A DNA stretch of 64,000 nt from Saccharicrinis aurantiacus. Lineage in GTDB: Bacteria; Bacteroidota; Bacteroidia; Bacteroidales; Marinilabiliaceae. The notes below the pieces were generated by a model, which saw only the letters and a list, made by a program, of their open reading frames with translations, was not told the DNA's origin and made no database searches. Both the position numbers and the translations under genes were made by a program. The stretch is taken from positions 62,001 to 126,000 of the forward strand of contig NZ_LYBV02000034.1 in assembly GCF_001660705.2 (NCBI RefSeq), given 5' to 3'. Below, one piece after another: positions 53,363 to 62,419 of the stretch (within the stretch, counting starts at the first letter, position 1; each line of letters opens with the position of its first letter).

Positions 53363-56300
53363 ATGAAACATGTACTTTGGGCAGTTCTTGTCTTTATCCC
53401 TGCATTATTGTGGGCACAAGAAAGCCGTACCATCAAAGGTAAAGTTATGGGAATAGATGGTATGCCAATATCTGGCATAGCCATTTACCAGAACAATAAA
53501 TTAATTAATTCTGCCTCAGATATCAACACAGTATCTGATGCCAATGGCAACTTTCAATTAACTATATCTAAATCCGTTATTGAATTAAGATTTAGTATGG
53601 TTGGTTTCGATGATTTTGATCTTCAATTAGGATCACAAAACTATTACGAAGTTATAATGGAAGAATCTTTTTCATTATGGGATGAGGTTGTAGTAACGGG
53701 ATATCAAGAACTTAAAGGCAAAAAAATTACGGGAGCTATTGCCAAGGTAGATTTACTTGATATTGAACAAAAAGCAGTCGCAAATGTAGATCAGATGCTT
53801 GCTGGACAGATAAATGGAGTTGATGTTAGTACAATAACAGGTCGTCCGGGATCTAGCCCAAATATTACTATTCGAGGTAACTCAACAATTCAAGGTAATA
53901 GTCAACCATTATGGGTTTTAGATGGAATGCCATTAAATAGCAACGAAGTACCACAAATGGTAGGTTCTGATTTTGATCAGTTACAATACTCGTCTATAGG
54001 AGGTATACAACCATCCGATATCGAATCAATTACAGTTTTAAAAGATGCTTCAGCTACAGCTATCTATGGTGCACGGGCATCAAATGGGGTTATTGTTTTA
54101 ACTTCTAAGCGCGGTACTAAAGGTGATATCAGGGTTAATGCAAACACTAATTGGGGTGTAAGTATGCAACCAAAGTATACTAATTTAAACTTGCTTAACG
54201 CTAACCAAAAGGTAGATTTAGAGTTAGACTTTGCAGGTAGAACCGATTTAAATTCACCCTTGGGAAGAGGAGAGGTTGCACGTATAATACAAAATGCTGA
54301 TGAATATGAATTATACCAACAGCAAGGTTTTTCAGGCCTATCGCCCGAGTCACAATCCAGCATTAATAACCTACGTAATACAAATTCTGGTATATATGAT
54401 GAGTTATACCAGAATGCGTTAACACAAAACCACTCAATGGATATATCTGGAGGTAATGAAGTTACTAATTATTACTTCTCAGTTGGTTATTATAATCAAG
54501 ATGGTACAACAAAAGGTACATCATTTGATAGGTTTAATGCTACCTTAAAAACAGATTTTCAAGTAAGCTCCAAACTAAATATTGGTGTTTCATTGTTTAC
54601 TAGTAAACGCAATGAATCATCTTACTTAGCCGACTTTGATTCAAACACTAACCCTAGCAGGTATATACGAACAGTAAACCCTTATCAGCAATTAAAAGAC
54701 GATGAAGGTGAATATATATACGATAAGGATATACTTGGTTATGGTGGCACTCAAATCAACTATAACGTATTAGAGGAGCGTTCTAACACAAACTATACTC
54801 AAGATATTTTCACAACACACAGTATATTCGACTTGAAATGGGATATAACTTCAACAGTTAAGTTTGTATCTCAAATAGGTTTAAGCAACGATAGAATATC
54901 AGACGAATATTCTGCCCAAGAAGAAAGCTACTATGCCCTAAAACAAAGAGAAGGAAGCCGATCTGGTTACGCCCCTAACTATACGTACGCTTTACCAGAG
55001 GGTGGTTCAATAGCAAATAATAATAATTCCTTTGATCAATGGAATATTAAGAATATGTTACAATATTCTGAAGAATTTGGGAAGCACGAAATTGACTTAA
55101 TGATAGGTAGCGAACAACGAAAGAGTACATATAATCAAATATATTCTGCTGCTTATGGTGTTAATCCTAAATCTTTGGCTGCTGCACCTACTACATTTAA
55201 TAATGCAGAAGAAGCTCGTAAGTATCCTTTATATGATAAAAGAGAGATTACAAATGCTTATTCTTCTTTTTTTGCAACAGCTAACTATTCATACCAAAAT
55301 CGATACTCTGTTTCAGGTAGCATACGTTATGATGAGTCAGATTTATTTGGAGCTGATGAAGCAAACAAATCACTCCCTATTTATTCTATTGGTGGAGTAT
55401 GGCATGTTACAGAAGAAACATTTATGAATAATGTTAACTTTTTATCTTCATTAAATATACGTAGCTCATACGGTATTCAAGGTAATATTGATAAAAATAC
55501 GTACCCATTCGTAATAGGGCGATATAACAAAACCAATGTTTTACCGGCATTTACTGAAGGAACTATTGAAGTTGTATCTCCTCCAAATAATGAATTAGGT
55601 TGGGAAAAAACAACAACTTGGAATGTTGGTATAGATATGGGCGTATTTAATAATCGAATTTCAGCGGGTCTGGATATCTATAATCGAAATTCAACGGATC
55701 TGGTATCTATACTAGGAACACCTGAAGAAGCTGGCTTTAGTTCTAGAGCTCTTAACTATGCCGAAATGTCCAATAATGGAATAGAGCTATCATTAACAAC
55801 TATAAATATTAAAACAAATAATTTTTCATGGCAAACAGGTTTTAATATTTATAAAAACACCAATGAGGTTAAAGACCTATTTCTGGATGATAATAATTTG
55901 ACTCCTTCTTTAGTTGGATCATCAATAAATACCATTTATGCATTACCAACTAATGGTGTTGATGCTCAAGGCTACCCTATCTTTGTTAAGGATGGTGTAG
56001 ATATGAATGTGAAAGATTTTTTTCAGCTTCAGGCTCAATGGGACATAGCTACTAATGTTGAATCAGGTTTAAGTAACGATGAATTACGAAATCTTTACAC
56101 CGAGGTTGGTACAACAACGCCTGAATGGAGTGGTGGTTTTAATAACAACTTTAATTACAAAAATTGGAATCTAAAAATATTCACAAACTTTCATATTAAT
56201 CAATGGGTTAAAGAGCAACCTTTTTATAGTATGACCGACTTTGATATTGGTGTAAACACTACTAATGAAATATTGAATATTTGGTCACCTAGCAATCCTG

Positions 56301-56656
56301 GTAGCATGTATCCAGGAATTGTAGGTCCAGGAATGTACGAAGGTGATAGAGATCTAGACTATTACTGGATGCAAGGAGGAAGTGAAGAACAAAATATGAA
56401 TGCATTTAATGATTTAGATATCTGGTATAAGAAAATAAGTTATCTACGTATAAGTTCTATACAATTAGAATATAGCATCCCAAGTATCTTGTGTGAAAAA
56501 CTAACCATGAGTGCAGTAAAACTAAGTTTTGAGGCACGCAATCCTTTCGTTTTTGGAAGTAACTACGATGGTTATTCTGACCCAGAAACCTTTGGAAATA
56601 CATATAGTCAACCATTAACTCAGTCCTTTATGATGGGCCTTAATATTTCATTTTAG
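53363..56656 (+). CDS. SusC/RagA-family TonB-dependent transporter (second pair)
   Basis: 1097 aa. Signal peptide (LLWAQ), regulatory-like domain (IKGKVMGIDGMPISGIAIYQ), signature WDEVVVTGYQELKGKKITGA, plug with PGSSPNITIRGNSTIQG and ITVLKDASATAIYGARASNG, then a large barrel ending QSFMMGLNISF. Only modestly similar to the SusC at 35474, so not a recent duplicate. It precedes its SusD by 15 bases. No enzyme or lipoprotein gene accompanies this pair, so the ligand cannot be guessed. Confidence 0.95.
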   Translation: MKHVLWAVLVFIPALLWAQESRTIKGKVMGIDGMPISGIAIYQNNKLINSASDINTVSDANGNFQLTISKSVIELRFSMVGFDDFDLQLGSQNYYEVIMEESFSLWDEVVVTGYQELKGKKITGAIAKVDLLDIEQKAVANVDQMLAGQINGVDVSTITGRPGSSPNITIRGNSTIQGNSQPLWVLDGMPLNSNEVPQMVGSDFDQLQYSSIGGIQPSDIESITVLKDASATAIYGARASNGVIVLTSKRGTKGDIRVNANTNWGVSMQPKYTNLNLLNANQKVDLELDFAGRTDLNSPLGRGEVARIIQNADEYELYQQQGFSGLSPESQSSINNLRNTNSGIYDELYQNALTQNHSMDISGGNEVTNYYFSVGYYNQDGTTKGTSFDRFNATLKTDFQVSSKLNIGVSLFTSKRNESSYLADFDSNTNPSRYIRTVNPYQQLKDDEGEYIYDKDILGYGGTQINYNVLEERSNTNYTQDIFTTHSIFDLKWDITSTVKFVSQIGLSNDRISDEYSAQEESYYALKQREGSRSGYAPNYTYALPEGGSIANNNNSFDQWNIKNMLQYSEEFGKHEIDLMIGSEQRKSTYNQIYSAAYGVNPKSLAAAPTTFNNAEEARKYPLYDKREITNAYSSFFATANYSYQNRYSVSGSIRYDESDLFGADEANKSLPIYSIGGVWHVTEETFMNNVNFLSSLNIRSSYGIQGNIDKNTYPFVIGRYNKTNVLPAFTEGTIEVVSPPNNELGWEKTTTWNVGIDMGVFNNRISAGLDIYNRNSTDLVSILGTPEEAGFSSRALNYAEMSNNGIELSLTTINIKTNNFSWQTGFNIYKNTNEVKDLFLDDNNLTPSLVGSSINTIYALPTNGVDAQGYPIFVKDGVDMNVKDFFQLQAQWDIATNVESGLSNDELRNLYTEVGTTTPEWSGGFNNNFNYKNWNLKIFTNFHINQWVKEQPFYSMTDFDIGVNTTNEILNIWSPSNPGSMYPGIVGPGMYEGDRDLDYYWMQGGSEEQNMNAFNDLDIWYKKISYLRISSIQLEYSIPSILCEKLTMSAVKLSFEARNPFVFGSNYDGYSDPETFGNTYSQPLTQSFMMGLNISF

Positions 56657-56671
56657 TTTATAGAATTTATT

Positions 56672-58003
56672 ATGAAAGCAAAAAATATATTCAAATTATT
56701 TGCTGTAGCTCTTCTTGCGAGTATAGCAACAGTATCCTGTTCAGACTTTTTAGATATTGAACCAATCGGAATTGTTATTCCAAGTGATGACGATGATTTT
56801 AGAATGTTACTAACAGAGTCTTATGCTAATTTCCCCGAAATTAGATCAACAGCATCTGTTAGAGGTGATGAAGTTGCCATACAAGGTTTCGCAATATCAG
56901 AAGTCCCTATCGTTGATATCTTCATATGGAATGATGATTTCGCCACACAAGATCCAGATGGATTAAAATTTCCTTATGCCGATTCGTATAAAGTTATTTT
57001 TAATGCAAATTATATAATAAACAATGCATTCTCTACAATAGATAATACTAGTACAAGTCTAAAACAAACTGTTGGAGAGAGTTATTTACTAAGAGCATAT
57101 ACCTATTTCAATTTAGTAAATACATATGCTGATCATTATAATAAAGTAAATTCGGATTCTCAAAAAGGTATTCCTTTAGTATTTAATACTGATGCAGATC
57201 AAGATTATAGTATAAATACAATTAATCAGGTATACACAAGTATAGTAAGTGATATTGAAAAAGGGATAGAATTATTAAATATTGATGAGCAAGAGAAAGG
57301 CTTAAATTATCGATTTTCGAAAATATCAGCCTATGGGTTTGCTTCTCGTGTAGCTCAATATATGGGTAATTGGGAAGTTGCTCAAGAATATGCTACAAAA
57401 GCTTTAGCTATCAATGATACATTGGTTAACCTTAATGAAGGTTATGAGGAGCCTCCTTTTCATTATAACTCAGTAGAAAATATACTGGCACTTGAGCAAA
57501 CTCTATCTGAAGATATAGTGTTTCAATTGGAGCCTTCAGTAAAACTAAAAGAAAGCTATAACTCATCAGACTTTAGACCTGATTTATATTTTGGTTTCTT
57601 TGGGTTTGAGATTGGTATGCGTATCGAAAACAAAGTAAGTATGCGTATATCTGAGCTATATTTAATTCTATCTGAGGCTGCTGCTCAAACAGGTAACCAA
57701 GAACTTGCTAAAGAGAAATTACTAACCTTAATTAAAAATAGGGTAAGTGAATCTTATTTTCTTGAGCAAGAAACTTTGATAAAAGGATTGGAAAAAGATG
57801 ATCTATTAAATTATATCTATGAAGAACGCTTTCGTGAGTTAGCCATGCAAGGATTCCGTTGGTATGATCTACGTAGAACTACTCAACCATCATTTATTCA
57901 TTCATATAATGGAGTTGACTATGTACTTGAACAAAATGATCCTAGATATACTGTACCAATCCCGCAATCTGCAATCCAAACAAACAATTTATTGATAGAT
58001 TAA
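56672..58003 (+). CDS. SusD/RagB-family lipoprotein (second pair)
   Basis: 443 aa. Lipobox SIATVSC then SDFLDIEPIG. SusD landmarks are GESYLLRAYTYFNLVNTYADHYN, ISELYLILSEAAAQTGN, IYEERFRELAMQGFRWYDLRR and the closing YTVPIPQSAIQTNN. It should cap the SusC barrel encoded just upstream. Somewhat short for the family but with all landmarks. Followed by a terminator 13 bases after its stop. Confidence 0.94.
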   Translation: MKAKNIFKLFAVALLASIATVSCSDFLDIEPIGIVIPSDDDDFRMLLTESYANFPEIRSTASVRGDEVAIQGFAISEVPIVDIFIWNDDFATQDPDGLKFPYADSYKVIFNANYIINNAFSTIDNTSTSLKQTVGESYLLRAYTYFNLVNTYADHYNKVNSDSQKGIPLVFNTDADQDYSINTINQVYTSIVSDIEKGIELLNIDEQEKGLNYRFSKISAYGFASRVAQYMGNWEVAQEYATKALAINDTLVNLNEGYEEPPFHYNSVENILALEQTLSEDIVFQLEPSVKLKESYNSSDFRPDLYFGFFGFEIGMRIENKVSMRISELYLILSEAAAQTGNQELAKEKLLTLIKNRVSESYFLEQETLIKGLEKDDLLNYIYEERFRELAMQGFRWYDLRRTTQPSFIHSYNGVDYVLEQNDPRYTVPIPQSAIQTNNLLID

Positions 58004-58016
58004 GAACACAACATAT

Positions 58017-58054
58017 AGAGGCTTTCTTAAAATAGAATAGCCTCTTTGTTTTTA
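58017..58054 (+). terminator. Terminator of the second SusCD pair
   Basis: AGAGGCT (58017-58023) pairs with AGCCTCT (58039-58045), with further TTCT/AGAA pairing inside, followed by TTTGTTTTT. Confidence 0.85.
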
Positions 58055-58070
58055 TTCAAATACATTTACT

Positions 58071-58115
58071 TTTACCAATTATACTATAGATTAATTTTAT
58101 AGTGTAATTGGTAAA
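58071..58115. other. Long hairpin in the SusD-pepP intergenic region
   Basis: 18-bp inverted repeat (58071-58088 with 58098-58115), one mismatch that can be a G-U pair in RNA, 9-base loop. It has no T run and is preceded by the SusD terminator, so it is not an obvious terminator. Possibly a small mobile-element relic or an RNA element. Confidence 0.5.
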
Positions 58116-58140
58116 CACCCGTTCATTTACACAATTCTAT

Positions 58141-58290
58141 TGGGGATATATTCAAAACCAATGGGGAAAAGTCCATTTTGATGGGGATTCGTTGAACTTC
58201 AGTGGGGATTTAGCCAATTTGGCAGTACTTTATTGAATTCGATTGGGGATTTAGCCAATTTGGCGTAAAAAAATGCAATTTTATTGGGTA
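58141..58290. repeat. Degenerate tandem array with a 20-21-base period
   Basis: TGGGGA starts at 58141, 58162, 58182, 58203 and 58244, and TGGGTA at 58284, i.e. steps of 21, 20, 21, 41 and 40 bases. Units four and six share the 21-base sequence from TGGGGATTTAGCC to TTTGGC exactly (58203-58223 and 58244-58264). No ORF runs through it and it has no spacers, so it is not a CRISPR. Confidence 0.75.
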
Positions 58291-58350
58291 CATGCAATCG
58301 CATTAAATAGTAAGCTGAAACTTAAAATTCAACTACCCAAAACAATAAAT

Positions 58351-58393
58351 TTACAATCAAACCAATAGTTCGATGCTATTGATTTGATTGTAA
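58351..58393 (-). terminator. Hairpin downstream of pepP, probable terminator
   Basis: 18-bp stem (58351-58368 with 58376-58393; one pair is G-U on the minus strand) with a 7-base loop, 33 bases after the pepP stop. The T tract after it is interrupted, so termination strength is uncertain. Confidence 0.6.
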
Positions 58394-58426
58394 TTAAGCC
58401 TAATTCTGTATTTACAGAGAATAGTA

Positions 58427-59818
58427 TTATTTGCCAGATATTGTTTTTTCTACCTCATCAATGGTAATTGGAATACGATCTCCCATAATACGGCTTCCTT
58501 CTTTCGTAAGCAAAATATCATCTTCGAGCCTAATGCCACCAAAGCCTTTATAACTCTCAACTTTCGAATAGTTAATAAATTCGGATAAGTGTTTATCAGC
58601 TTTCCATTTATCAATTAATGCAGGAATAAAATAGATGCCTGGTTCATTGGTTATGGTAAAATTCTCTTCTAATTTACGTCCTAGTCTGAGCGCTGAGAGT
58701 CCGAATTGAGCGCTTCGCTTTACCTCATCATCATAACCCACCAGAGTGTCGTTATAATCTTCCATATCGTGCACATCTAGGCCAATCATATGCCCTAAAC
58801 CATGCGGGAAAAATAAAGCATGTGCACCTTCAGCCACAGCCTGATCAACATCGCCCTTCATTAAGCCAAGTTCTTTTAAACCTGTAGCAATGGTTTTGGC
58901 GGCTAATAAGTGAACATCTTTATAGGTAACACCTGGCTTGGTAGCTGCCAATGCGTTATTGTTAGCGTCTAAAACAATCTGATATATTTCTTTTTGTTGT
59001 TGCGAAAATTTTCCGCCAACTGGCGATGTTCGCGTATTATCTGTTGCATAATGTAATGGTGATTCACTTCCGGCATCAACCAATAGCAAGTCGCCATTTT
59101 TTAAGGTATTTCCATGATAATGATTGTGCAATGTTTCGCCATGTATAGAGCAAATTATAGGAAATGAAACCATTCCTCCGCCCGAAATAGAAATAGCTTC
59201 TAATATACCGGTGATTTCCTGCTCACTCAATCCTTCTTGTGCCATGCGCATAGCTGTTGTATGCATTTGATGACCCACTGCCATATGACGATCCATCTCT
59301 TCTATTTCTGCTGGTTCTTTAATAGAGCGAATAGAGATGCAAGCCTTTATCAATTCAAGCGAGGCCATTTCTTTTACTTTATTGGGATGAACGTTTAATA
59401 AATCACCCATCGTCATCATATTCTTACCTCGGTAAGGCGGTGTAAAATGCACAGTTCTGCCCTGCTTTTGCGCTTGGGCAATTACCTCGCCTAACTTTGC
59501 AAAGGGGTAGGTTTTGCTTACGCCAACTTTGGCTGCATTATCGGCTAATTTGGCTTGGGGACCCATCCAAATGATATCATCAACAGTAAAGTCGTCGCCA
59601 AAAAGCATTTCTTCGCCACTTTCTAAATCTATAACTCCGGCAAGGCCCTGTAAGTCTATCCCAAAAAAATATAAGAAAGTACTATCCTGACGGAAGTGAT
59701 AGGTGTTATGCAAGTAATTGGTGCTGGCATCAACATTACCCATTATTAGGGCAATTCCGTTGCTCAGTTTGTTTTTCAGCTGAGCGCGTCGGTTTATATA
59801 AGTTTCTTTAGCAAACAT
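58427..59818 (-). CDS. pepP: Xaa-Pro aminopeptidase (M24B)
   Basis: 463 aa, aminopeptidase P N-terminal domain (about 1-140) and pita-bread M24 domain. The dimetal ligands are visible: Asp in LLVDAGSESP and in TDNTRTSPV, His in FPHGLGHMIGLDVHD, Glu in FTITNEPGIYF and Glu in GIRLEDDILL. It removes N-terminal residues before proline from peptides. It is transcribed towards the second SusCD pair. A fragment of a second, decayed copy lies at 52820-52954. Confidence 0.95.
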   Translation of the reverse strand: MFAKETYINRRAQLKNKLSNGIALIMGNVDASTNYLHNTYHFRQDSTFLYFFGIDLQGLAGVIDLESGEEMLFGDDFTVDDIIWMGPQAKLADNAAKVGVSKTYPFAKLGEVIAQAQKQGRTVHFTPPYRGKNMMTMGDLLNVHPNKVKEMASLELIKACISIRSIKEPAEIEEMDRHMAVGHQMHTTAMRMAQEGLSEQEITGILEAISISGGGMVSFPIICSIHGETLHNHYHGNTLKNGDLLLVDAGSESPLHYATDNTRTSPVGGKFSQQQKEIYQIVLDANNNALAATKPGVTYKDVHLLAAKTIATGLKELGLMKGDVDQAVAEGAHALFFPHGLGHMIGLDVHDMEDYNDTLVGYDDEVKRSAQFGLSALRLGRKLEENFTITNEPGIYFIPALIDKWKADKHLSEFINYSKVESYKGFGGIRLEDDILLTKEGSRIMGDRIPITIDEVEKTISGK

Positions 59819-59921
59819 AGTTTAAAATTTTGCCCCTAATTTAATGATAAAGAATTAAGAAAAGTATGTGTTTACTCAAGGTTAAACACACTACAAATTA
59901 CTTGACTATGCAGGCAGTATT

Positions 59922-60000
59922 ATGCGTGAGGGATTGAAGTGGATACCCCACAGCTGAGGCACGAAGCGAGGAGTATGAACGCAAAGCCCGGCCCGATGAT
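59922..60000 (+). other. Conserved-looking intergenic element (GTGAGGG ... GCCCGGCCCGA)
   Basis: GC-richer than its surroundings, with GCGTGAGGGATTGAAGTGG, CACGAAGCGAGGAG and AAAGCCCGGCCCGATGAT in order. From memory, elements of this pattern recur between genes in many Bacteroidota genomes, and I know of no assigned function. It lies in the 237-base gap between the starts of pepP and the end of the AI-2E-type gene, where no ORF is seen. A short TAAGGG/CCCTTA hairpin follows at 60031-60047. Confidence 0.5.
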
Positions 60001-60055
60001 TATAGGGTTCTTTATTTTGAAGGGTTTTATTAAGGGACACGCCCTTATGCTTAAA

Positions 60056-61093
60056 CTATGAACTTTTACCTATTAATAGGTTTGTGATAGGGCGATAACG
60101 TGGAAATTGATCGAGAATAATTTTAACAAAAACCGTTAATGGAATTGACATGATTAAACCTGGAATACCCCAAATATATCCCCAAAACATGAGCATTATT
60201 AAAATAGTAATTACGTTTACCGAGAAGGTTTTTCCCATAAAAATGGGTTCTAAAACTCCACCGAACAATACTTGAATGCCTGTTATTACTAACGAAAAAA
60301 TGAGTAAAGTTGTGGCGGAATCAATTTCGACGAATGCAAATAGGCTGAGTGCTACCACTGATATTACAGATCCGATCATTTGCACAAAATTGATTACAAA
60401 GGCAAATAAGCCCCAAAATATAGGGAAACTCACATCGAAAAACCAACAGGCTAAACCAAAGCTTACACCGGTCATTAAACTAATTAGGAATTTTACGAAG
60501 ACGAATTTAATGATGTCCTTCTCTATTTTACGAAATGCTTTTACTGATGAATGTTTCACCTTAAACAGGGTACTATTTAGTACATTTTCGAAGTTGATTG
60601 AACCTGATATTAATAGGATTACAAAAAATAGTGTGGTTAATGATCCGGAAAGTAGTTTACGAATAAAATCGAGCGATAGTGTAAGGTTTGAAATGACATT
60701 AATTTGAGGTATATAATGTTCTAATACACCTTCGCCTTCAATACGGGAGATGCCAAAAAATTCTTCGAAGGCTACAATTAAATGCACTAATTTAATCTCG
60801 GCCTTTGCCACAAACGATGCTCCTGTAGAGATTAATTCTTTACTAGTAAGATGAATAAAAACACTTCCTAATTTTATAAAGCCAATCATTATAGCAATTA
60901 CTAGTAGGATGCTAATTGGGTGTGGTACTTTTTTTCGGTGTAACCAACGCATTAGTGGCAAAAACAATAATGCAATAAACATGGCAAACACGAGAGGTAC
61001 AAATATGAATGACAGCGTTTTGAGTAGATAAAAAATAATTGGAACGGCAATAATCAACAATAATATATTTGTTGTTTTTAAATCTTTCATCAT
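60056..61093 (-). CDS. AI-2E family membrane transporter
   Basis: 345 aa with about eight membrane helices: two near the N-terminus (LLLIIAVPIIFYLLKTL, FVPLVFAMFIALLFLPLM), a soluble middle part (about 95-145), then the rest with the family's late GGVLEPIFMGKTFSVN and WGIPGLIMSIPLTVFVK. Members include proposed exporters of autoinducer-2 and Na+/H+ antiporters, so the substrate is open. Single gene; promoter region shared with nothing. Confidence 0.9.
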   Translation of the reverse strand: MMKDLKTTNILLLIIAVPIIFYLLKTLSFIFVPLVFAMFIALLFLPLMRWLHRKKVPHPISILLVIAIMIGFIKLGSVFIHLTSKELISTGASFVAKAEIKLVHLIVAFEEFFGISRIEGEGVLEHYIPQINVISNLTLSLDFIRKLLSGSLTTLFFVILLISGSINFENVLNSTLFKVKHSSVKAFRKIEKDIIKFVFVKFLISLMTGVSFGLACWFFDVSFPIFWGLFAFVINFVQMIGSVISVVALSLFAFVEIDSATTLLIFSLVITGIQVLFGGVLEPIFMGKTFSVNVITILIMLMFWGYIWGIPGLIMSIPLTVFVKIILDQFPRYRPITNLLIGKSS

Positions 61094-61190
61094 AACAGTA
61101 GCATTACTTTGTTGGTAATATAAGGTATCCGCCTCTTAATAGAGATTATTGAGAGGTTTATTTTCGAGATGGAGAAGGTATATTTTTTAC

Positions 61191-61223
61191 AAAAAAACGA
61201 AATACTTTTCAGTATCTCGTTTT
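61191..61223 (-). terminator. Terminator of the ppx-like/NtrC-like pair
   Basis: 13-bp stem (61194-61206 with 61211-61223, fully paired on the minus strand with one G-U) and 4-base loop, followed by seven T residues, 24 bases after the regulator stop. Confidence 0.9.
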
Positions 61224-61246
61224 CTTTATATTAAATATTTTTACCA

Positions 61247-62407
61247 CTATTGAGGTGCTGCGTACATTTTAACATCAGCGGCAGTGATTGTTTCTGCGCA
61301 AAGAATAATTAAACGCTCCATTACATTTCGGAACTCGCGAATATTACCTGTCCAGTTTAAAGCCTGTAAAGCTTCAATGGCAGAAGGTTCAATATTCTTT
61401 TGAGCCATACCTTGTTCCGTACAAAGAATTTTAATAAAATGATCGGCCAATAAAGGAATATCTTCTTTTCTATCGTTAAGCGATGGTACGTGAATTAAAA
61501 TTACGCTTAAACGATGGTATAAATCCTCACGGAAATTGCTATCTGCAATCTCTTGCTTAAGGTTTTTATTGGTAGCTGCTAAAACACGAACATTTACTTT
61601 AATATCCTTATCGCTACCCACACGGCTAATTACATTTTCTTGTAGTGCACGTAGTACTTTAGCTTGCGCTTTCATACTCATATCACCAATTTCATCTAAG
61701 AAAATGGTACCACCGTTGGCTTGTTCAAATTTACCTTTGCGCTGTTTAATGGCTGATGTAAAGGCTCCCTTTTCGTGACCAAATAGTTCACTCTCGATAA
61801 GTTCAGATGGAATTGCCGCACAATTAACCTCAATAAATGGCTCCTTGGCTCTGTTGCTTTTTTCGTGCAACCAACGGGCAACTAATTCCTTACCTGTTCC
61901 GTTACCACCTGTAATTAATACACGAGCATCGGTAAGAGCCACCTTATCAATCATCTCTTTTACCTTCAAGATAGGTTCTGACTCACCAATCATATCAAAG
62001 GTTTTGCTCACTTTACGCTTTAGCACTTTGGTTTCTACCACCAATTCTTTCTTCTCTTGTGCATTGCGCAGGGTAACCAACAGGCGATTTAAATCGAGTG
62101 GTTTTTCGATAAAATCATAAGCGCCTTTTTTGATGGCTTCTACAGCAGTATCGATATTACCATGACCTGAAATCATGATAACAGGAATTTCTTGCGTTTT
62201 TGCCACAATATGATCGAGTACTTCCATACCGTCCATATTTGGCATTTTTATATCACAAAGCACCAAGTCGTATTTATCTTTTCCAAAGAGCTCAACGCCC
62301 TCTTCGCCATGTTCGGCCAAAACCACTTCGTGTCCTTCGTATTCAAGTATATCTTTTAAAGTATTTCTAATACTTCTCTGGTCGTCAATGACTAATATTT
62401 TAGACAT
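61247..62407 (-). CDS. NtrC-type sigma-54 response regulator without DNA-binding domain
   Basis: 386 aa. Receiver domain (1-120) with acidic DDQ and phospho-acceptor D52 in LVLCDIKMP and Lys in IEKPLD. AAA+ domain (about 140-370) with Walker A GGNGTGKE, GAFTSA in place of the sigma-54-binding GAFTGA, Walker B GGTIFLDEIGD and arginine-finger region FREDLYHRLSV. The protein stops at MYAAPQ just after the AAA+ lid, with no Fis-type helix-turn-helix. The stop is not near a frameshift that I can see. It overlaps no gene and is 12 bases after the Ppx/GppA gene. It may activate RpoN promoters without a specific DNA site. Confidence 0.92.
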   Translation of the reverse strand: MSKILVIDDQRSIRNTLKDILEYEGHEVVLAEHGEEGVELFGKDKYDLVLCDIKMPNMDGMEVLDHIVAKTQEIPVIMISGHGNIDTAVEAIKKGAYDFIEKPLDLNRLLVTLRNAQEKKELVVETKVLKRKVSKTFDMIGESEPILKVKEMIDKVALTDARVLITGGNGTGKELVARWLHEKSNRAKEPFIEVNCAAIPSELIESELFGHEKGAFTSAIKQRKGKFEQANGGTIFLDEIGDMSMKAQAKVLRALQENVISRVGSDKDIKVNVRVLAATNKNLKQEIADSNFREDLYHRLSVILIHVPSLNDRKEDIPLLADHFIKILCTEQGMAQKNIEPSAIEALQALNWTGNIREFRNVMERLIILCAETITAADVKMYAAPQ

Positions 62408-62419
62408 AAATTAGAAAAT

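Noticed and set aside
58141-58290. Possible CRISPR array
   Set aside because: The units are contiguous 20-21-base degenerate repeats without unique spacers of constant length, and no cas genes are present.
60276-60707. 143-aa ORF on the plus strand inside the AI-2E-type gene
   Set aside because: It is antisense to a well-supported membrane protein, is Lys/Ser/Thr/Asn-rich without domains, and has no promoter-like sequence.
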